Shown here: piece after piece, positions 8,309 to 15,842 of the stretch
How the letters are laid out: each line of letters opens with the position of its first letter
Position numbering within the stretch: position 1 is the first letter of the stretch
Virus record (IMG/VR): IMGVR_UViG_3300036831_000148
Span: 82,269 to 146,268 of that record
DNA: 64,000 nucleotides
DNA from: a virus
Strand: one strand, 5' to 3'
The notes under the pieces: generated by a model
Databases searched by the model: none
What the model saw: only the letters and a program-made list of their open reading frames with translations
What the model was told of the DNA's origin: nothing
Position numbers and translations under genes: made by a program

Positions 8309-8592
8309 GTGACGGGATCCGGCGCGGCCGGAAACGCCCCGGTCAGCATCGGGGACGGGCCAGTCGAGTAAGCCACCGGGCCGCCCGGCGTCCCGCTGAG
8401 GTGGCCGGGGACGCCGGGCATGACCACGGTGACGGAGGTCGGCCGGGCGGCCCGCTGCTCGGCGACCGCGTGCACCGCGTCCCGGGTCAGCCCGGCCATC
8501 TCCTGGTCCGGCCAGTGCTTGATCATCGCGGTAAACATCGGCGCGCGCGGGTCCAGGGGCCACGGCACGCTCTTGTCCAGGGGATCCACCAT
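8305..8592 (-). CDS. Hypothetical protein, 95 aa
   Basis: Short soluble protein; the N-terminal half is helical (EMAGLTRDAVHAVAEQRA), the C-terminal half rich in Pro and Gly. Translationally coupled to the SWIM gene. No motif recognised. Confidence 0.65.
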   Translation of the reverse strand: MVDPLDKSVPWPLDPRAPMFTAMIKHWPDQEMAGLTRDAVHAVAEQRAARPTSVTVVMPGVPGHLSGTPGGPVAYSTGPSPMLTGAFPAAPDPVT

Positions 8593-8607
8593 GGAATCAC
8601 CCTACGG

Positions 8608-8994
8608 TCAGGCCTCGGCAGCCGGCGCGGGCTCCGCTTCCCGGGCCTCAGCCTCCTGCCGCTCCAGGTCCGCCATCAGGGCGGCCGTCTGGCCCTGGGG
8701 GATGTCCAGGCCGGTGTGCTCGCAGTACAGCAAGACCGACGGGCTCGCGCCGGCCGCGTCCGCTGCCTGGCGGCACTCCTCGCACTGCAGACGGCGCATC
8801 CGGGCCACCTCGATGTTCTGCACCACGTAGGCTGCGGGGCGCACACCCGACCCGGGGATCATGTGGATGCTAGCGAACTTCCACTCCTCCAGGGCCATCT
8901 GGAAGATGCGCTGCCGCGACACGCGCAGCAGCACCCCCGCCCGCGGCAGGCTGGACCATCCGAGCAGGACGGGAATCTGTTCCTTGGTCTTCAC
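8608..8994 (-). CDS. Hypothetical HTH-like protein, 128 aa
   Basis: GTG start preceded by AAGGAGAAGACC. Residues about 10-45 (GWSSLPRAGVLLRVSRQRIFQMA) resemble a helix-turn-helix of the excisionase/MerR type. A single CEEC pair occurs at about 71-74, and the tail is Glu/Ala-rich. It may be a DNA-binding regulator of the downstream SWIM cluster. It is the first gene after a variant palindrome at 9048. Confidence 0.6.
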   Translation of the reverse strand: MKTKEQIPVLLGWSSLPRAGVLLRVSRQRIFQMALEEWKFASIHMIPGSGVRPAAYVVQNIEVARMRRLQCEECRQAADAAGASPSVLLYCEHTGLDIPQGQTAALMADLERQEAEAREAEPAPAAEA

Positions 8995-9047
8995 GGTCTT
9001 CTCCTTATCCCGCCAGGGCGGGCCGTTTCCTGTTTCCCTCCTATAAG

Positions 9048-9063
9048 CTTAACCCGAGTCAAG
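9048..9063 (-). promoter_or_regulatory. Variant palindrome upstream of 8994
   Basis: CTTGACTCGGGTTAAG on the minus strand (TTGAC and TTAAC half-sites). A TATAGG follows only 11 nt after the -35-like TTGACT, so the exact promoter is unclear even though the operator is recognisable. Confidence 0.5.
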
Positions 9064-9078
9064 TTTATTCCGCTAGTG

Positions 9079-9600
9079 TCAGAACGCCCGGCTCATGATC
9101 TTCTTGCACTTCTCCAGCCACAGGGTGCACTGCTCCTCCGTGCGTACCAGGCGCAGCAGGCCAAGCAGGAACGCCAGCCGGCGGGAAACCTGGTCGTCGT
9201 ACTGCCGGGTAGCCCAGTCCGGGCAGTTGGCCGCGCACCAGGTGCGCAGCGCGGCGGCCAGGTCGTCAAGCGCGGGCTCGGGCTCGCGGGCCGCCTGGTC
9301 CCACAGGTGGGCATAGCCCGGCGGCGCGTAGCCGACTTTCTTCAGCGCCCGGATGGCGGCCGACTCGCGGTCCATGTCCCAGACCTCGGCCAGCAGGGTG
9401 ACGGCGCTGAACCGCCTCCGCTCGGCGTAGCAGTACGCGTGCCCGTCGTAGACGCGCATCGCCCCGCCCTCGCCGCAGGCCGGGCACCGGGCACGCAGCC
9501 CGCGGTCGCGCGAGTCAGCGCCCAGCCCGGCCCACTGCGCGGCCCGGGAGAAGGGCACCCGCTCGTTGGCGATGGCGGCCAGTGGCCGCGGGCCGCCCAC
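9079..9600 (-). CDS. Primase-type zinc-binding protein
   Basis: 173 aa from GTG. RARCPACGEGGAMRVYDGHA followed by YCYAERRRFSAV matches the CHC2-type zinc finger at the front of DnaG primases (CPxC ... C), with the usual buried-aromatic strand. There is no TOPRIM catalytic domain, so it is not a complete primase. It could load or guide priming with the DnaB-like helicase encoded just upstream, or form part of a split primase. The C-terminal ~80 residues are helical. Confidence 0.7.
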   Translation of the reverse strand: MGGPRPLAAIANERVPFSRAAQWAGLGADSRDRGLRARCPACGEGGAMRVYDGHAYCYAERRRFSAVTLLAEVWDMDRESAAIRALKKVGYAPPGYAHLWDQAAREPEPALDDLAAALRTWCAANCPDWATRQYDDQVSRRLAFLLGLLRLVRTEEQCTLWLEKCKKIMSRAF

Positions 9601-9601
9601 G

Positions 9602-11047
9602 CTATCCGTCCAGGCCGAGGTAGTCCCCGCCCGCCTCGTCCCGGTCAGTGAAGCAACTGGTGGCGAAGTCGGCGGTCAGCGGGAACCGCTTGCCGCGCGG
9701 CCCGTCGCGGTTCTTCAGCACCGTCACCTCCAGGGGGGTGCGGCGCCCGAAAGAGCGGTCCTCGTCGGCATTGGACAGCGCCAGCACCACGCCCGGCGTC
9801 CGGCTGGCCTCGTCGGTGGCCGACAGGTCGTCCAGGGAGAAGCCGCCGCTCACCTTCATCTGCTTGCGTCCCTCCCGGCTGGACTGCCACGGGGTGATGA
9901 GGGGGACGCCGCGCCCGTCCATGAACGTCTGCGCCCAGCGGTGGGCCGCCTTGATGATCCCGGCGAGCGTCTCGTACTCGCGCGCGTCGCGCCCGGCCCG
10001 CTCCGGGCTGAACAACTGCAGGTAATCGACGACGACCAGGTCCGGCGGCACCGACCGGGCGATGGCGGCGGCGCGCGCGGCCATCACCGACACCGTGCAC
10101 CGCTGCGGCATCTGCACCACGTTGAGCTGCCCGTAAGGGCCGTTCTTCAGGTCGGCGAGCACGGCGACCAGGGCGCTCTCCTCGCCCTCGGTGAGCCGCC
10201 CGCCGCGGATGGCGGCGCTGTTGATGCCCTCGGGCAGGCCGAACTTCGGCAGCCTGGAGTGCCGGGCGGCGATCTTCACGCGCAGCGCGGAGCGGAGCTG
10301 CTCGGTGGTGAACACCAGGACGTTGCGGCCTTCCATCACCGCGTTATGCCAGGCGGTCTGCACGCACAGGGACGACTTGCCCGCCGTGGTGCCGGCCATG
10401 ACCACGGCCATCTCCCCGTCGCCCAGCCCGCCGTCCAGGTAGTCGTCCAGGGACTTGAGGCCGAACTGGATGCCGGGGACCTTGCCGGACACCCGCAGTT
10501 GCTTAGCCGCCACGTAGGCGGCCAGGATGTCGTCGCCCTCGCCGGTGACGTTGCCGCCGGGGCTGTCGGAGGCGCCGCCGGCCCGCTCGGCGTCGGCGAA
10601 GGACGCCAGCACGTACTCGCGCGCGTCGGCGTGCCCGGACAGCACCCGGCCGTCGTCCAGCCGGACCTCGTCGCGCATGATCTGCATCCCGGTAGCCAGC
10701 GCGTCCCCGGTCGCCCGGTCGGCGGCCAGGTCGCGGAGCTGGTCAACCGAGTGCCTGAACTCGTGCGGCTCAGGAGCCAGCGCGGCCATGGCGTCGTACG
10801 CCTCCCCGTACATCAGGGAGGTCCCCGGCCGCTTGCCGCGCAGCAGGTCGCTGAGCGCCTTGCGGCTCATGATCCCGCCGTACTGGTCCATGTACCAGAC
10901 AAGCAGCAGGAACAGCTTGCGCTGCACCGGGTCGGTGAAGTGCTCCTCCTCCAGGCGGGCTGACGCGTACTCCAGGGCCTTCACCGACCCGGTGCCCGCC
11001 ACCACGGCGGACAGGACGGTCCTCGCGTGCGCTACCGCGTCGGCCAT
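9602..11047 (-). CDS. DnaB-like replicative helicase
   Basis: 481 aa from ATG 11047, overlapping the methyltransferase stop (ATGA). An N-terminal helical domain (about 1-120, EYASARLEEEHFTDPVQRKL) is followed by a RecA-like core with Walker A AGTTAGKSS (about 217-225) and Walker B DLVVVDYLQL (about 334-343), as in DnaB/KaiC-family helicases. Expected role: ring helicase at the element's replication fork, next to the primase zinc protein and upstream of the polymerase and clamp-loader-like genes. Confidence 0.88.
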   Translation of the reverse strand: MADAVAHARTVLSAVVAGTGSVKALEYASARLEEEHFTDPVQRKLFLLLVWYMDQYGGIMSRKALSDLLRGKRPGTSLMYGEAYDAMAALAPEPHEFRHSVDQLRDLAADRATGDALATGMQIMRDEVRLDDGRVLSGHADAREYVLASFADAERAGGASDSPGGNVTGEGDDILAAYVAAKQLRVSGKVPGIQFGLKSLDDYLDGGLGDGEMAVVMAGTTAGKSSLCVQTAWHNAVMEGRNVLVFTTEQLRSALRVKIAARHSRLPKFGLPEGINSAAIRGGRLTEGEESALVAVLADLKNGPYGQLNVVQMPQRCTVSVMAARAAAIARSVPPDLVVVDYLQLFSPERAGRDAREYETLAGIIKAAHRWAQTFMDGRGVPLITPWQSSREGRKQMKVSGGFSLDDLSATDEASRTPGVVLALSNADEDRSFGRRTPLEVTVLKNRDGPRGKRFPLTADFATSCFTDRDEAGGDYLGLDG

Positions 11048-12552
11048 CAGGCAGCCTCGTCCCGCTCGGCTGCCAGGCGGCTGAGGATGACGTGCATGCC
11101 GTAGAGCGCCTGCTGAGGGACCACCCCGTTGCCGAGCAGCTTCAGCTTCGCGCTGCGCGACAGGCGGGGCACGCCGGTGACGTGCCCCTCGGGCAGGCCC
11201 ATCATCCACTCCACGAACACCGGGGACAGGGTGCGGTTCCCGCTGCGGCCGACGGCCAGCGGGTACGGGGCCGCGCGGCCGAACACCCGCTGCCAGCGCC
11301 GCACCGCCGCCGCGTACTTCCCCCAGTCAACCTCCGGCTCGGCGGCGACCGAGATCGCCAGGCCGGGCAGCAGGAGCTCGCCGCCGCGCTCGCCGCCCCG
11401 GCTGTGGTGCCCGCCGACGCCGTCGGAGGCTGAGGGCGAGGGCAGCAGGTCGTCCACCACCCCGTCCAGCAGCGGCCCGGTCAGGCTCTCCCTGCGCCGG
11501 TGGGTGGCGTTCGGGGTGGGCAGCAGGTCTTCTTCCGGCAGGTTCTCCACCTCGTCGGCCAGGGTCGGCCCGTGCCCGCCGGCCCGGCGCTTGTCCGGGT
11601 GCTGGCTGCCGCCGTTCACCGCCAACTGGGCGGTGGGCGTCTTCAGCAGGGAGATCGCCTCCACCAGGGTCCCGCCTTCGCGGCCCTTGGCGTCAGTGAC
11701 CAGCCCGGCGTTACTGCCGAGGGTGGCCGACGGGGTGGGCAGCAGGCCAGCGACCGCGGCGGGCAGGTCATTGTCGCCCTCGGTGCGCTCGCGGCCGGAC
11801 GGGCGCGGCTCCCGGTCCCCGGGGTTCCCGTCGCCCTTGAAGTCGGTGGCGCCCGGAGTGGGCAGCAGCGCGCCCAGCAGGGTCGGGTTGCCGCGCACGT
11901 ACACGGTGCTGGCCCGGTCCCCGTCGGCGGCCACCGGCGTCGGCAGCAGGCCGGCGACCGCCGGGCCCAGGTCGTCGCCGTGCCTGCCGTTCAGGGTGGA
12001 CGGCGACGGGGCCGTGGTAGAGCTGCCGCCGCTCACCCGCGGGGTGGGCAGCAGTTCACGGGGAACCTGGCCGCTGGCGAGCTCCAGCGCCTGCTCCAGG
12101 CCGAGGCCGCTAGCCGCGCCGCGGGGGGTGCGTCCGTAGCGCTCGGCGTTGGCCCCGGTCAGCGCGGCGCGCGAGTTCCGGTTGCCGCCTCCGACCCGCG
12201 GCGTGGGCAGCAGCCCGTCTTCAGCGTCCTGCAGTGTCTGCGCGACCACGGCGAGACTGGAGATGGTGTAGCGCGGCCCGCCCGGCAGGGCGGCGCGCAT
12301 CGCCAGGTGCCCTTCCGGGCTCTTGCCGTCGTCATGCGCGCACGGCGTGGGCGGCAACTGGCCAGGCGAGGATGAAGACCCGCTCCCGCCGGTGGCACCC
12401 GCCGATGTCGGCTGCGGAAACAACTTGCCACTCCGCATCGAACCCGAGGTCGGAAAGGTCGCCGAGAACGGCACCAAGTGCCCGCAGAGGCCGAGCTGTG
12501 GAGTCTCCCACACACACCTCGCAGGGTTCCACACCGCTATGAGCCCTAGCAC
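11047..12552 (-). CDS. C5-methyltransferase, C-terminal part, with LPTP repeats
   Basis: 501 aa from GTG 12552, which has GAGGGG 8 nt upstream. After VWETPQLGLCGHLVPFSATF come nine spaced L(L/P)PTP-type blocks (for example LLPTPRVGGG, LLPTPVAADG, LLPTPSATLG). The last ~90 residues contain LSPVFVEWMMGLPEGHVTG and KLLGNGVVPQQA, the C-terminal motif X region of cytosine-C5 methyltransferases. It therefore supplies the half missing from the gene at 12332, either as a separate subunit or through a frameshift. The first 221 nt overlap that gene in another frame. Confidence 0.8.
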   Translation of the reverse strand: MLGLIAVWNPARCVWETPQLGLCGHLVPFSATFPTSGSMRSGKLFPQPTSAGATGGSGSSSSPGQLPPTPCAHDDGKSPEGHLAMRAALPGGPRYTISSLAVVAQTLQDAEDGLLPTPRVGGGNRNSRAALTGANAERYGRTPRGAASGLGLEQALELASGQVPRELLPTPRVSGGSSTTAPSPSTLNGRHGDDLGPAVAGLLPTPVAADGDRASTVYVRGNPTLLGALLPTPGATDFKGDGNPGDREPRPSGRERTEGDNDLPAAVAGLLPTPSATLGSNAGLVTDAKGREGGTLVEAISLLKTPTAQLAVNGGSQHPDKRRAGGHGPTLADEVENLPEEDLLPTPNATHRRRESLTGPLLDGVVDDLLPSPSASDGVGGHHSRGGERGGELLLPGLAISVAAEPEVDWGKYAAAVRRWQRVFGRAAPYPLAVGRSGNRTLSPVFVEWMMGLPEGHVTGVPRLSRSAKLKLLGNGVVPQQALYGMHVILSRLAAERDEAA

Positions 12553-12907
12553 TGAACAGACCCCTCACGTTCTCGATCACGACCAGGTCAGGATGCAGGA
12601 TGCCGATCGCCCTGGCCATGTGGTACCAGGCGCCGCTGCGGTTGCCCGGAAGCAGCCCGCCGCGCATCCCGGACACTGATACGTCCTGGCAGGGAAACCC
12701 GCCCGCCAGGATGCTGACCGGCGGGACCTGCGTCCAGTCCACCTTGCCGATGTCTCCCAGGTTGGGCACGCCCGGGTAGCGGGCGGCGAGCACGGCGGAG
12801 GCGTCCGGGTCGTTGTCGGCGACCCAGGCGACCTCGGCGCCGAACATCGCGCAGACCGCCGCGTCCAGGCCGCCGTAGCCGCTGCAGACGCTGCCAACGG
12901 TGGTCAC
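12332..12907 (-). CDS. C5-methyltransferase, N-terminal catalytic part
   Basis: 191 aa. SAM-binding motif I GSVCSGYGGLDAAV (about 5-18), catalytic GGFPCQDVSVSG (Cys at about 73), DLVVIENVRGL (ENV at 112-114) and HRRERVFILAWP (motif VIII, about 175-185) are present. Motifs IX-X are absent; the frame stops after VAAHAVRA. Motif X lies in the overlapping gene at 11047. Split C5 enzymes with overlapping subunit genes (AquI, EcoHK31I) are an established precedent. No cognate restriction enzyme is recognisable, so it is probably an orphan enzyme for self-protection. Confidence 0.85.
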   Translation of the reverse strand: MTTVGSVCSGYGGLDAAVCAMFGAEVAWVADNDPDASAVLAARYPGVPNLGDIGKVDWTQVPPVSILAGGFPCQDVSVSGMRGGLLPGNRSGAWYHMARAIGILHPDLVVIENVRGLFSARAHSGVEPCEVCVGDSTARPLRALGAVLGDLSDLGFDAEWQVVSAADIGGCHRRERVFILAWPVAAHAVRA

Positions 12908-12910
12908 CGG

Positions 12911-13447
12911 CTACTCCGGCAGGCGGAAGGCCCGGACGCGCGAGCCGGGGGAAAACGGGACCTGGTTGCCGGCCACGCCGGTAAGGATGACTCTCATGCC
13001 CGTTGCTACGTCCGGGACGCCGGCGACCGCCTCGCGGGCGGTCACCGTCTCCGGGGGGCAGGCCACCCGGCCGACGTCCACCACCATGTCGCCCGGCCTC
13101 ACGGCCTCTACCGGGCAGGTGGTCCAGGACCGCCCGTGGTGATCGATCGAGATGCGCGGGCGGCGGAACGGCGGCGGAATCACCCTGCGCGTGGCGGGCA
13201 TGCTCGGCAGGCTGTCTCCGCTGAACGTGGTCCGCCGGGCCGCCTCCGCCTTGCTGATGGGCACCAGGTCCTCGGCGTGCAGCGGCTGCGCGGCAACTGC
13301 GGTCTGCCGGTCCACCTGCTCCAGGGCCGCGTCCGACATGAACGCCTCCACCGGGGGCACGTCTTTCAGCTTCCCCTCCCGGTAGGCGTCTACGTCACGC
13401 CCGAGGCTGTCGGGTATCTCCAGCATGTGCGCCGGCCTGTCCGCCAT
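12911..13447 (-). CDS. Hypothetical protein, 178 aa
   Basis: ATG 13447 chosen for the GGGAGG four bases upstream; an earlier in-frame start exists at 13471. The middle is Pro/Arg-rich (RVIPPPFRRPRISIDHHGR). The C-terminal ~70 residues look beta-rich (PGDMVVDVGRVA, GMRVILTGVAGNQV), suggesting a small barrel. It lies 3 nt upstream of the methyltransferase pair. Confidence 0.7.
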   Translation of the reverse strand: MADRPAHMLEIPDSLGRDVDAYREGKLKDVPPVEAFMSDAALEQVDRQTAVAAQPLHAEDLVPISKAEAARRTTFSGDSLPSMPATRRVIPPPFRRPRISIDHHGRSWTTCPVEAVRPGDMVVDVGRVACPPETVTAREAVAGVPDVATGMRVILTGVAGNQVPFSPGSRVRAFRLPE

Positions 13448-13811
13448 GAACCCTCCCGTGGTCGGGTCCACGATCGGTGGCGACGACGCAGCGGCCCCGC
13501 GCGGTGCGGACGACCAGCCCGCACCCGGAGCACACCCCTTTCTTCCAAATCCATGCGAACTGGCCGGCCGGCGAGACGAACTTACCGCCGGACGCCGGCT
13601 CCACGCGGACCTCCGGGCTGGGCTCGTACACCTCGCGCAGCGAGATCCCTACCGAGGCCCCGCCCGCGGCCCGGCACTCGTGCCGGACCACCCGCCAGAA
13701 CGGCAGCGCCAGCATGCCGGGCGGGTCCTGCTCGTTGAGCGCGTCCAGCGCCGCCTGCCGGGCGCCGCGGTACTGGCGCCCGGCCTGCCGCTCAGCAGGA
13801 GACAGCGGCAT
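13395..13811 (-). CDS. Hypothetical protein with CxxC, 138 aa
   Basis: Starts MPLSPAERQAGRQYRGARQA; the C-terminal part has KKGVCSGCGLVVRTARGRC, a likely zinc knuckle. It overlaps the following gene by 53 nt in another frame, so the last ~18 residues are uncertain. ATGA coupling to the upstream gene. Confidence 0.6.
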   Translation of the reverse strand: MPLSPAERQAGRQYRGARQAALDALNEQDPPGMLALPFWRVVRHECRAAGGASVGISLREVYEPSPEVRVEPASGGKFVSPAGQFAWIWKKGVCSGCGLVVRTARGRCVVATDRGPDHGRVHGGQAGAHAGDTRQPRA

Positions 13812-14101
13812 CAGTTGAGGTAATCCCCGCTGCGCGGCTGCGGCCAGGTTGCGGCAAGCTGGTCAAACGGCCCCTCGTCCTCGCTGTCCGTCTCCCCGGA
13901 CAGCACCACCACCTGGGCGTCCGCGCCGGCCCCGTCCTCACAGTGCGGAGCGATCTCGGCCGCGACGTACTCCTCAGCCCCCGCCCGGTCCAGCCAGACC
14001 AGCGGCGAGCCGGGCCCGCCCTCGCTGTACCGGGTGGCCAGTTCGTACTTCAGCGGGCTAGCGTCAACCAGCACCTCTACCGCGTACAGGGTGTACCTCA
14101 T
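13811..14101 (-). CDS. Hypothetical protein, 96 aa
   Basis: Small acidic protein (EDGAGADAQ, GETDSEDEGPFDQ) with a beta-rich start MRYTLYAVEVLVDA. It overlaps both neighbours by ATGA and follows the WhiG-type sigma gene in the same operon. No family recognised. Confidence 0.7.
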   Translation of the reverse strand: MRYTLYAVEVLVDASPLKYELATRYSEGGPGSPLVWLDRAGAEEYVAAEIAPHCEDGAGADAQVVVLSGETDSEDEGPFDQLAATWPQPRSGDYLN

Positions 14102-14790
14102 GCGACCGCCTTCATCATCGCGCCGTGAATCTCCAGGATCGCCTCCCGGTGCAGCCGGGAGGCCTCGTCCTCTGTTACGCCCGCGAGGGCCGCCGCCTCC
14201 GGAAAGGGCAGGCCGTGGTAATAGCGGAGCGCCAGGATCACCCGGGACCGCTCCGGCAGCCGGGTCACCGTGCCCGACAGGGCCAGCAGCACCTCGCCGA
14301 CCACCGCCTGGCCCTCCACGTCGTCCTCGCCCGCCACGTCGTGCGGCTCGGCGTCAATCGACACCGGCCGCGCGGCCACCGCCGCGTTGGTCTCGCGCAC
14401 CTCGGCCAGCGTCATCCCGGTCGCCCTCGCCAGCTCGGCGTCAGACAGGCCGCGGTCCTGGCCGGCGTCCCGCAGCGCCTTCGCCCGGGTCCGGGCGCTG
14501 CGGGTTACCCAGTCCTGGGCGCGCAGGTGGTCCAGCATCGCGCCGCGCATCCGGCGCAGCGCGTACGCCCGGAAGTACTCGAACCGGGCCGGGTCGTGCC
14601 CTTTCTGCGCGCAGTACACCGGCCAGCGCGCGGCGGCGGCCGCCAGGCCGGACAGCGCCAGCGACTCCAGCTCGTCTATCTCCAGGGCGTGCGGCGCGCG
14701 CTGCCACACCCGGTACGCCTCCGGGCGGGCGGACGGCACGATCTCGGCGGTGAGCTCGGCGACCCGCGCCCGGACAGCAGCGTCATCCAT
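14098..14790 (-). CDS. RNA polymerase sigma factor, WhiG/FliA-type
   Basis: 230 aa from ATG 14790. Region 2 is recognisable in ELESLALSGLAAAAARW followed by FEYFRAYALRRMRGAMLDHL (about 40-95), the region 2.1-2.4 pattern of FliA/WhiG/SigF sigma factors. Region 3 (GLSDAELARATGMTLAEV, about 125-142) and region 4 (LPERSRVILALRYYHGLPF then an HTH, about 185-220) follow. It could direct RNA polymerase to element promoters. A small HTH gene precedes it with an 8-nt overlap. Confidence 0.87.
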   Translation of the reverse strand: MDDAAVRARVAELTAEIVPSARPEAYRVWQRAPHALEIDELESLALSGLAAAAARWPVYCAQKGHDPARFEYFRAYALRRMRGAMLDHLRAQDWVTRSARTRAKALRDAGQDRGLSDAELARATGMTLAEVRETNAAVAARPVSIDAEPHDVAGEDDVEGQAVVGEVLLALSGTVTRLPERSRVILALRYYHGLPFPEAAALAGVTEDEASRLHREAILEIHGAMMKAVA

Positions 14791-15004
14791 TGTCCTGCTC
14801 GACTTCCCGCCGGGCGGGGGCGATGACGGTGCCGATTTCGGCGCGGGGGATGCCGCAGTGGTCGGCGAGCTGCTCGTCTGTCCAGTCCCGGTGAACCCGG
14901 AGCGCCTTCTTGGCAGCCAGGAACCACTCAACTCGTGTAGAGGCCATGCCGCGCGAATCGTCACGCACCACCAGACGCGGTAACAGCCCGGCGGTGACGG
15001 TCAC
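14783..15004 (-). CDS. Small helix-turn-helix protein
   Basis: 73 aa from GTG 15004, or 54 aa from ATG 14947 (MASTRVEWFLAAKKALRV). WTDEQLADHCGIPRAEIG is a good HTH. It ends 8 nt inside the sigma gene, so the two are probably co-expressed; it may modulate or auto-regulate that operon. Neither start has a convincing Shine-Dalgarno sequence. Confidence 0.6.
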   Translation of the reverse strand: MTVTAGLLPRLVVRDDSRGMASTRVEWFLAAKKALRVHRDWTDEQLADHCGIPRAEIGTVIAPARREVEQDNG

Positions 15005-15025
15005 AATCAGGGAACGGCCAGGCTA

Positions 15026-15041
15026 TCCCTCACGCGAGGGA
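15026..15041 (-). terminator. Short hairpin downstream of 15064
   Basis: TCCCT-cacgcg-AGGGA, just after the stop of the 247-aa gene and before the HTH/sigma operon. No U-tract; weak terminator or attenuator. Confidence 0.35.
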
Positions 15042-15063
15042 AAGACCGTCTCAGGCGCTACGG

Positions 15064-15807
15064 TCAGGCCCAGTACGTGTAGAGCACCGGGCGGAGCTGG
15101 CGCCACACCCCGGCGTGCGTGAACAGGCCCAGGTACTCGGCCACGTCACGGACCTCCAGGGGTACCCGCTGCACGACGCGGGCCTGCGCCTCGGCGTACG
15201 TCTTGTACGGGGTGAACAGGGGCGCGGCCTTGGTCAGCACCCGCTCGGCTTCCTCCGGGTCCGCCCCCTGGTCGGCCAGGCCGTTGCGCAGCCGGGCCCA
15301 CTGCACCGCCTGGTGCGGCAGGTTTTCCCCGGTCTCGGCGTCCATGTACACGCCGTTGTACGGGTGGATGCCGTTGCGCAGCGGCAGCACCCAGGCCCTG
15401 TCGCCCATCAAGGTACCGGTCATGTTGGTCTCGGCCGCGTAGTCGATGGAGTCGTCCGTGCGCGACCAGTCGGGCAGGGTGAACGGCCGGATGACCAGCA
15501 CCGTGGGCAGTCCGCCCTCGGTGTCGTAGGTCACCGACTCCCAGACTCCCTTGCCGCCGAGCCGGCCCAGGGTCGCGGGGTCGCGCAGCATCGCGTGGTC
15601 CAGCGAGAACCACTGCTCAAGGCCGGGCAGGCGCCGGTCGGCGACCCTCTTGGCCAGCCAGGGCAGGTACTCGCGGCCGGTGCGCCCGTCGTGCCCGAAC
15701 GGCTCGGCCTCCCAGTTGACGCGCGGGTCCGCGTGCCCCCAGCCGTCCTTGCCGGGCAGCAGGTCGGTGAGCGCCCAGCCAATTACCTTGTGCAGTCGGA
15801 GTCCCAT
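15064..15807 (-). CDS. Hypothetical protein, 247 aa
   Basis: Soluble protein rich in Trp, Asp and Pro, without a recognisable motif. ATG 15807 lies 6 nt after the -10 box, so the mRNA is predicted to be leaderless. It is the only gene of its unit and sits between the helicase and sigma operons. Confidence 0.75.
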   Translation of the reverse strand: MGLRLHKVIGWALTDLLPGKDGWGHADPRVNWEAEPFGHDGRTGREYLPWLAKRVADRRLPGLEQWFSLDHAMLRDPATLGRLGGKGVWESVTYDTEGGLPTVLVIRPFTLPDWSRTDDSIDYAAETNMTGTLMGDRAWVLPLRNGIHPYNGVYMDAETGENLPHQAVQWARLRNGLADQGADPEEAERVLTKAAPLFTPYKTYAEAQARVVQRVPLEVRDVAEYLGLFTHAGVWRQLRPVLYTYWA

Positions 15808-15813
15808 GAGGGC

Positions 15814-15842
15814 ATCCTAGCATCCTCTTGACCAGAGTCAAG
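15814..15842 (-). promoter_or_regulatory. Palindrome promoter, leaderless transcript
   Basis: CTTGACTCTGGTCAAG at 15827-15842, -35 TTGACT, 16-nt spacer, -10 TAGGAT at 15819-15814, then ATG at 15807. The stop codon of the upstream helicase gene lies inside the palindrome. Confidence 0.75.
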
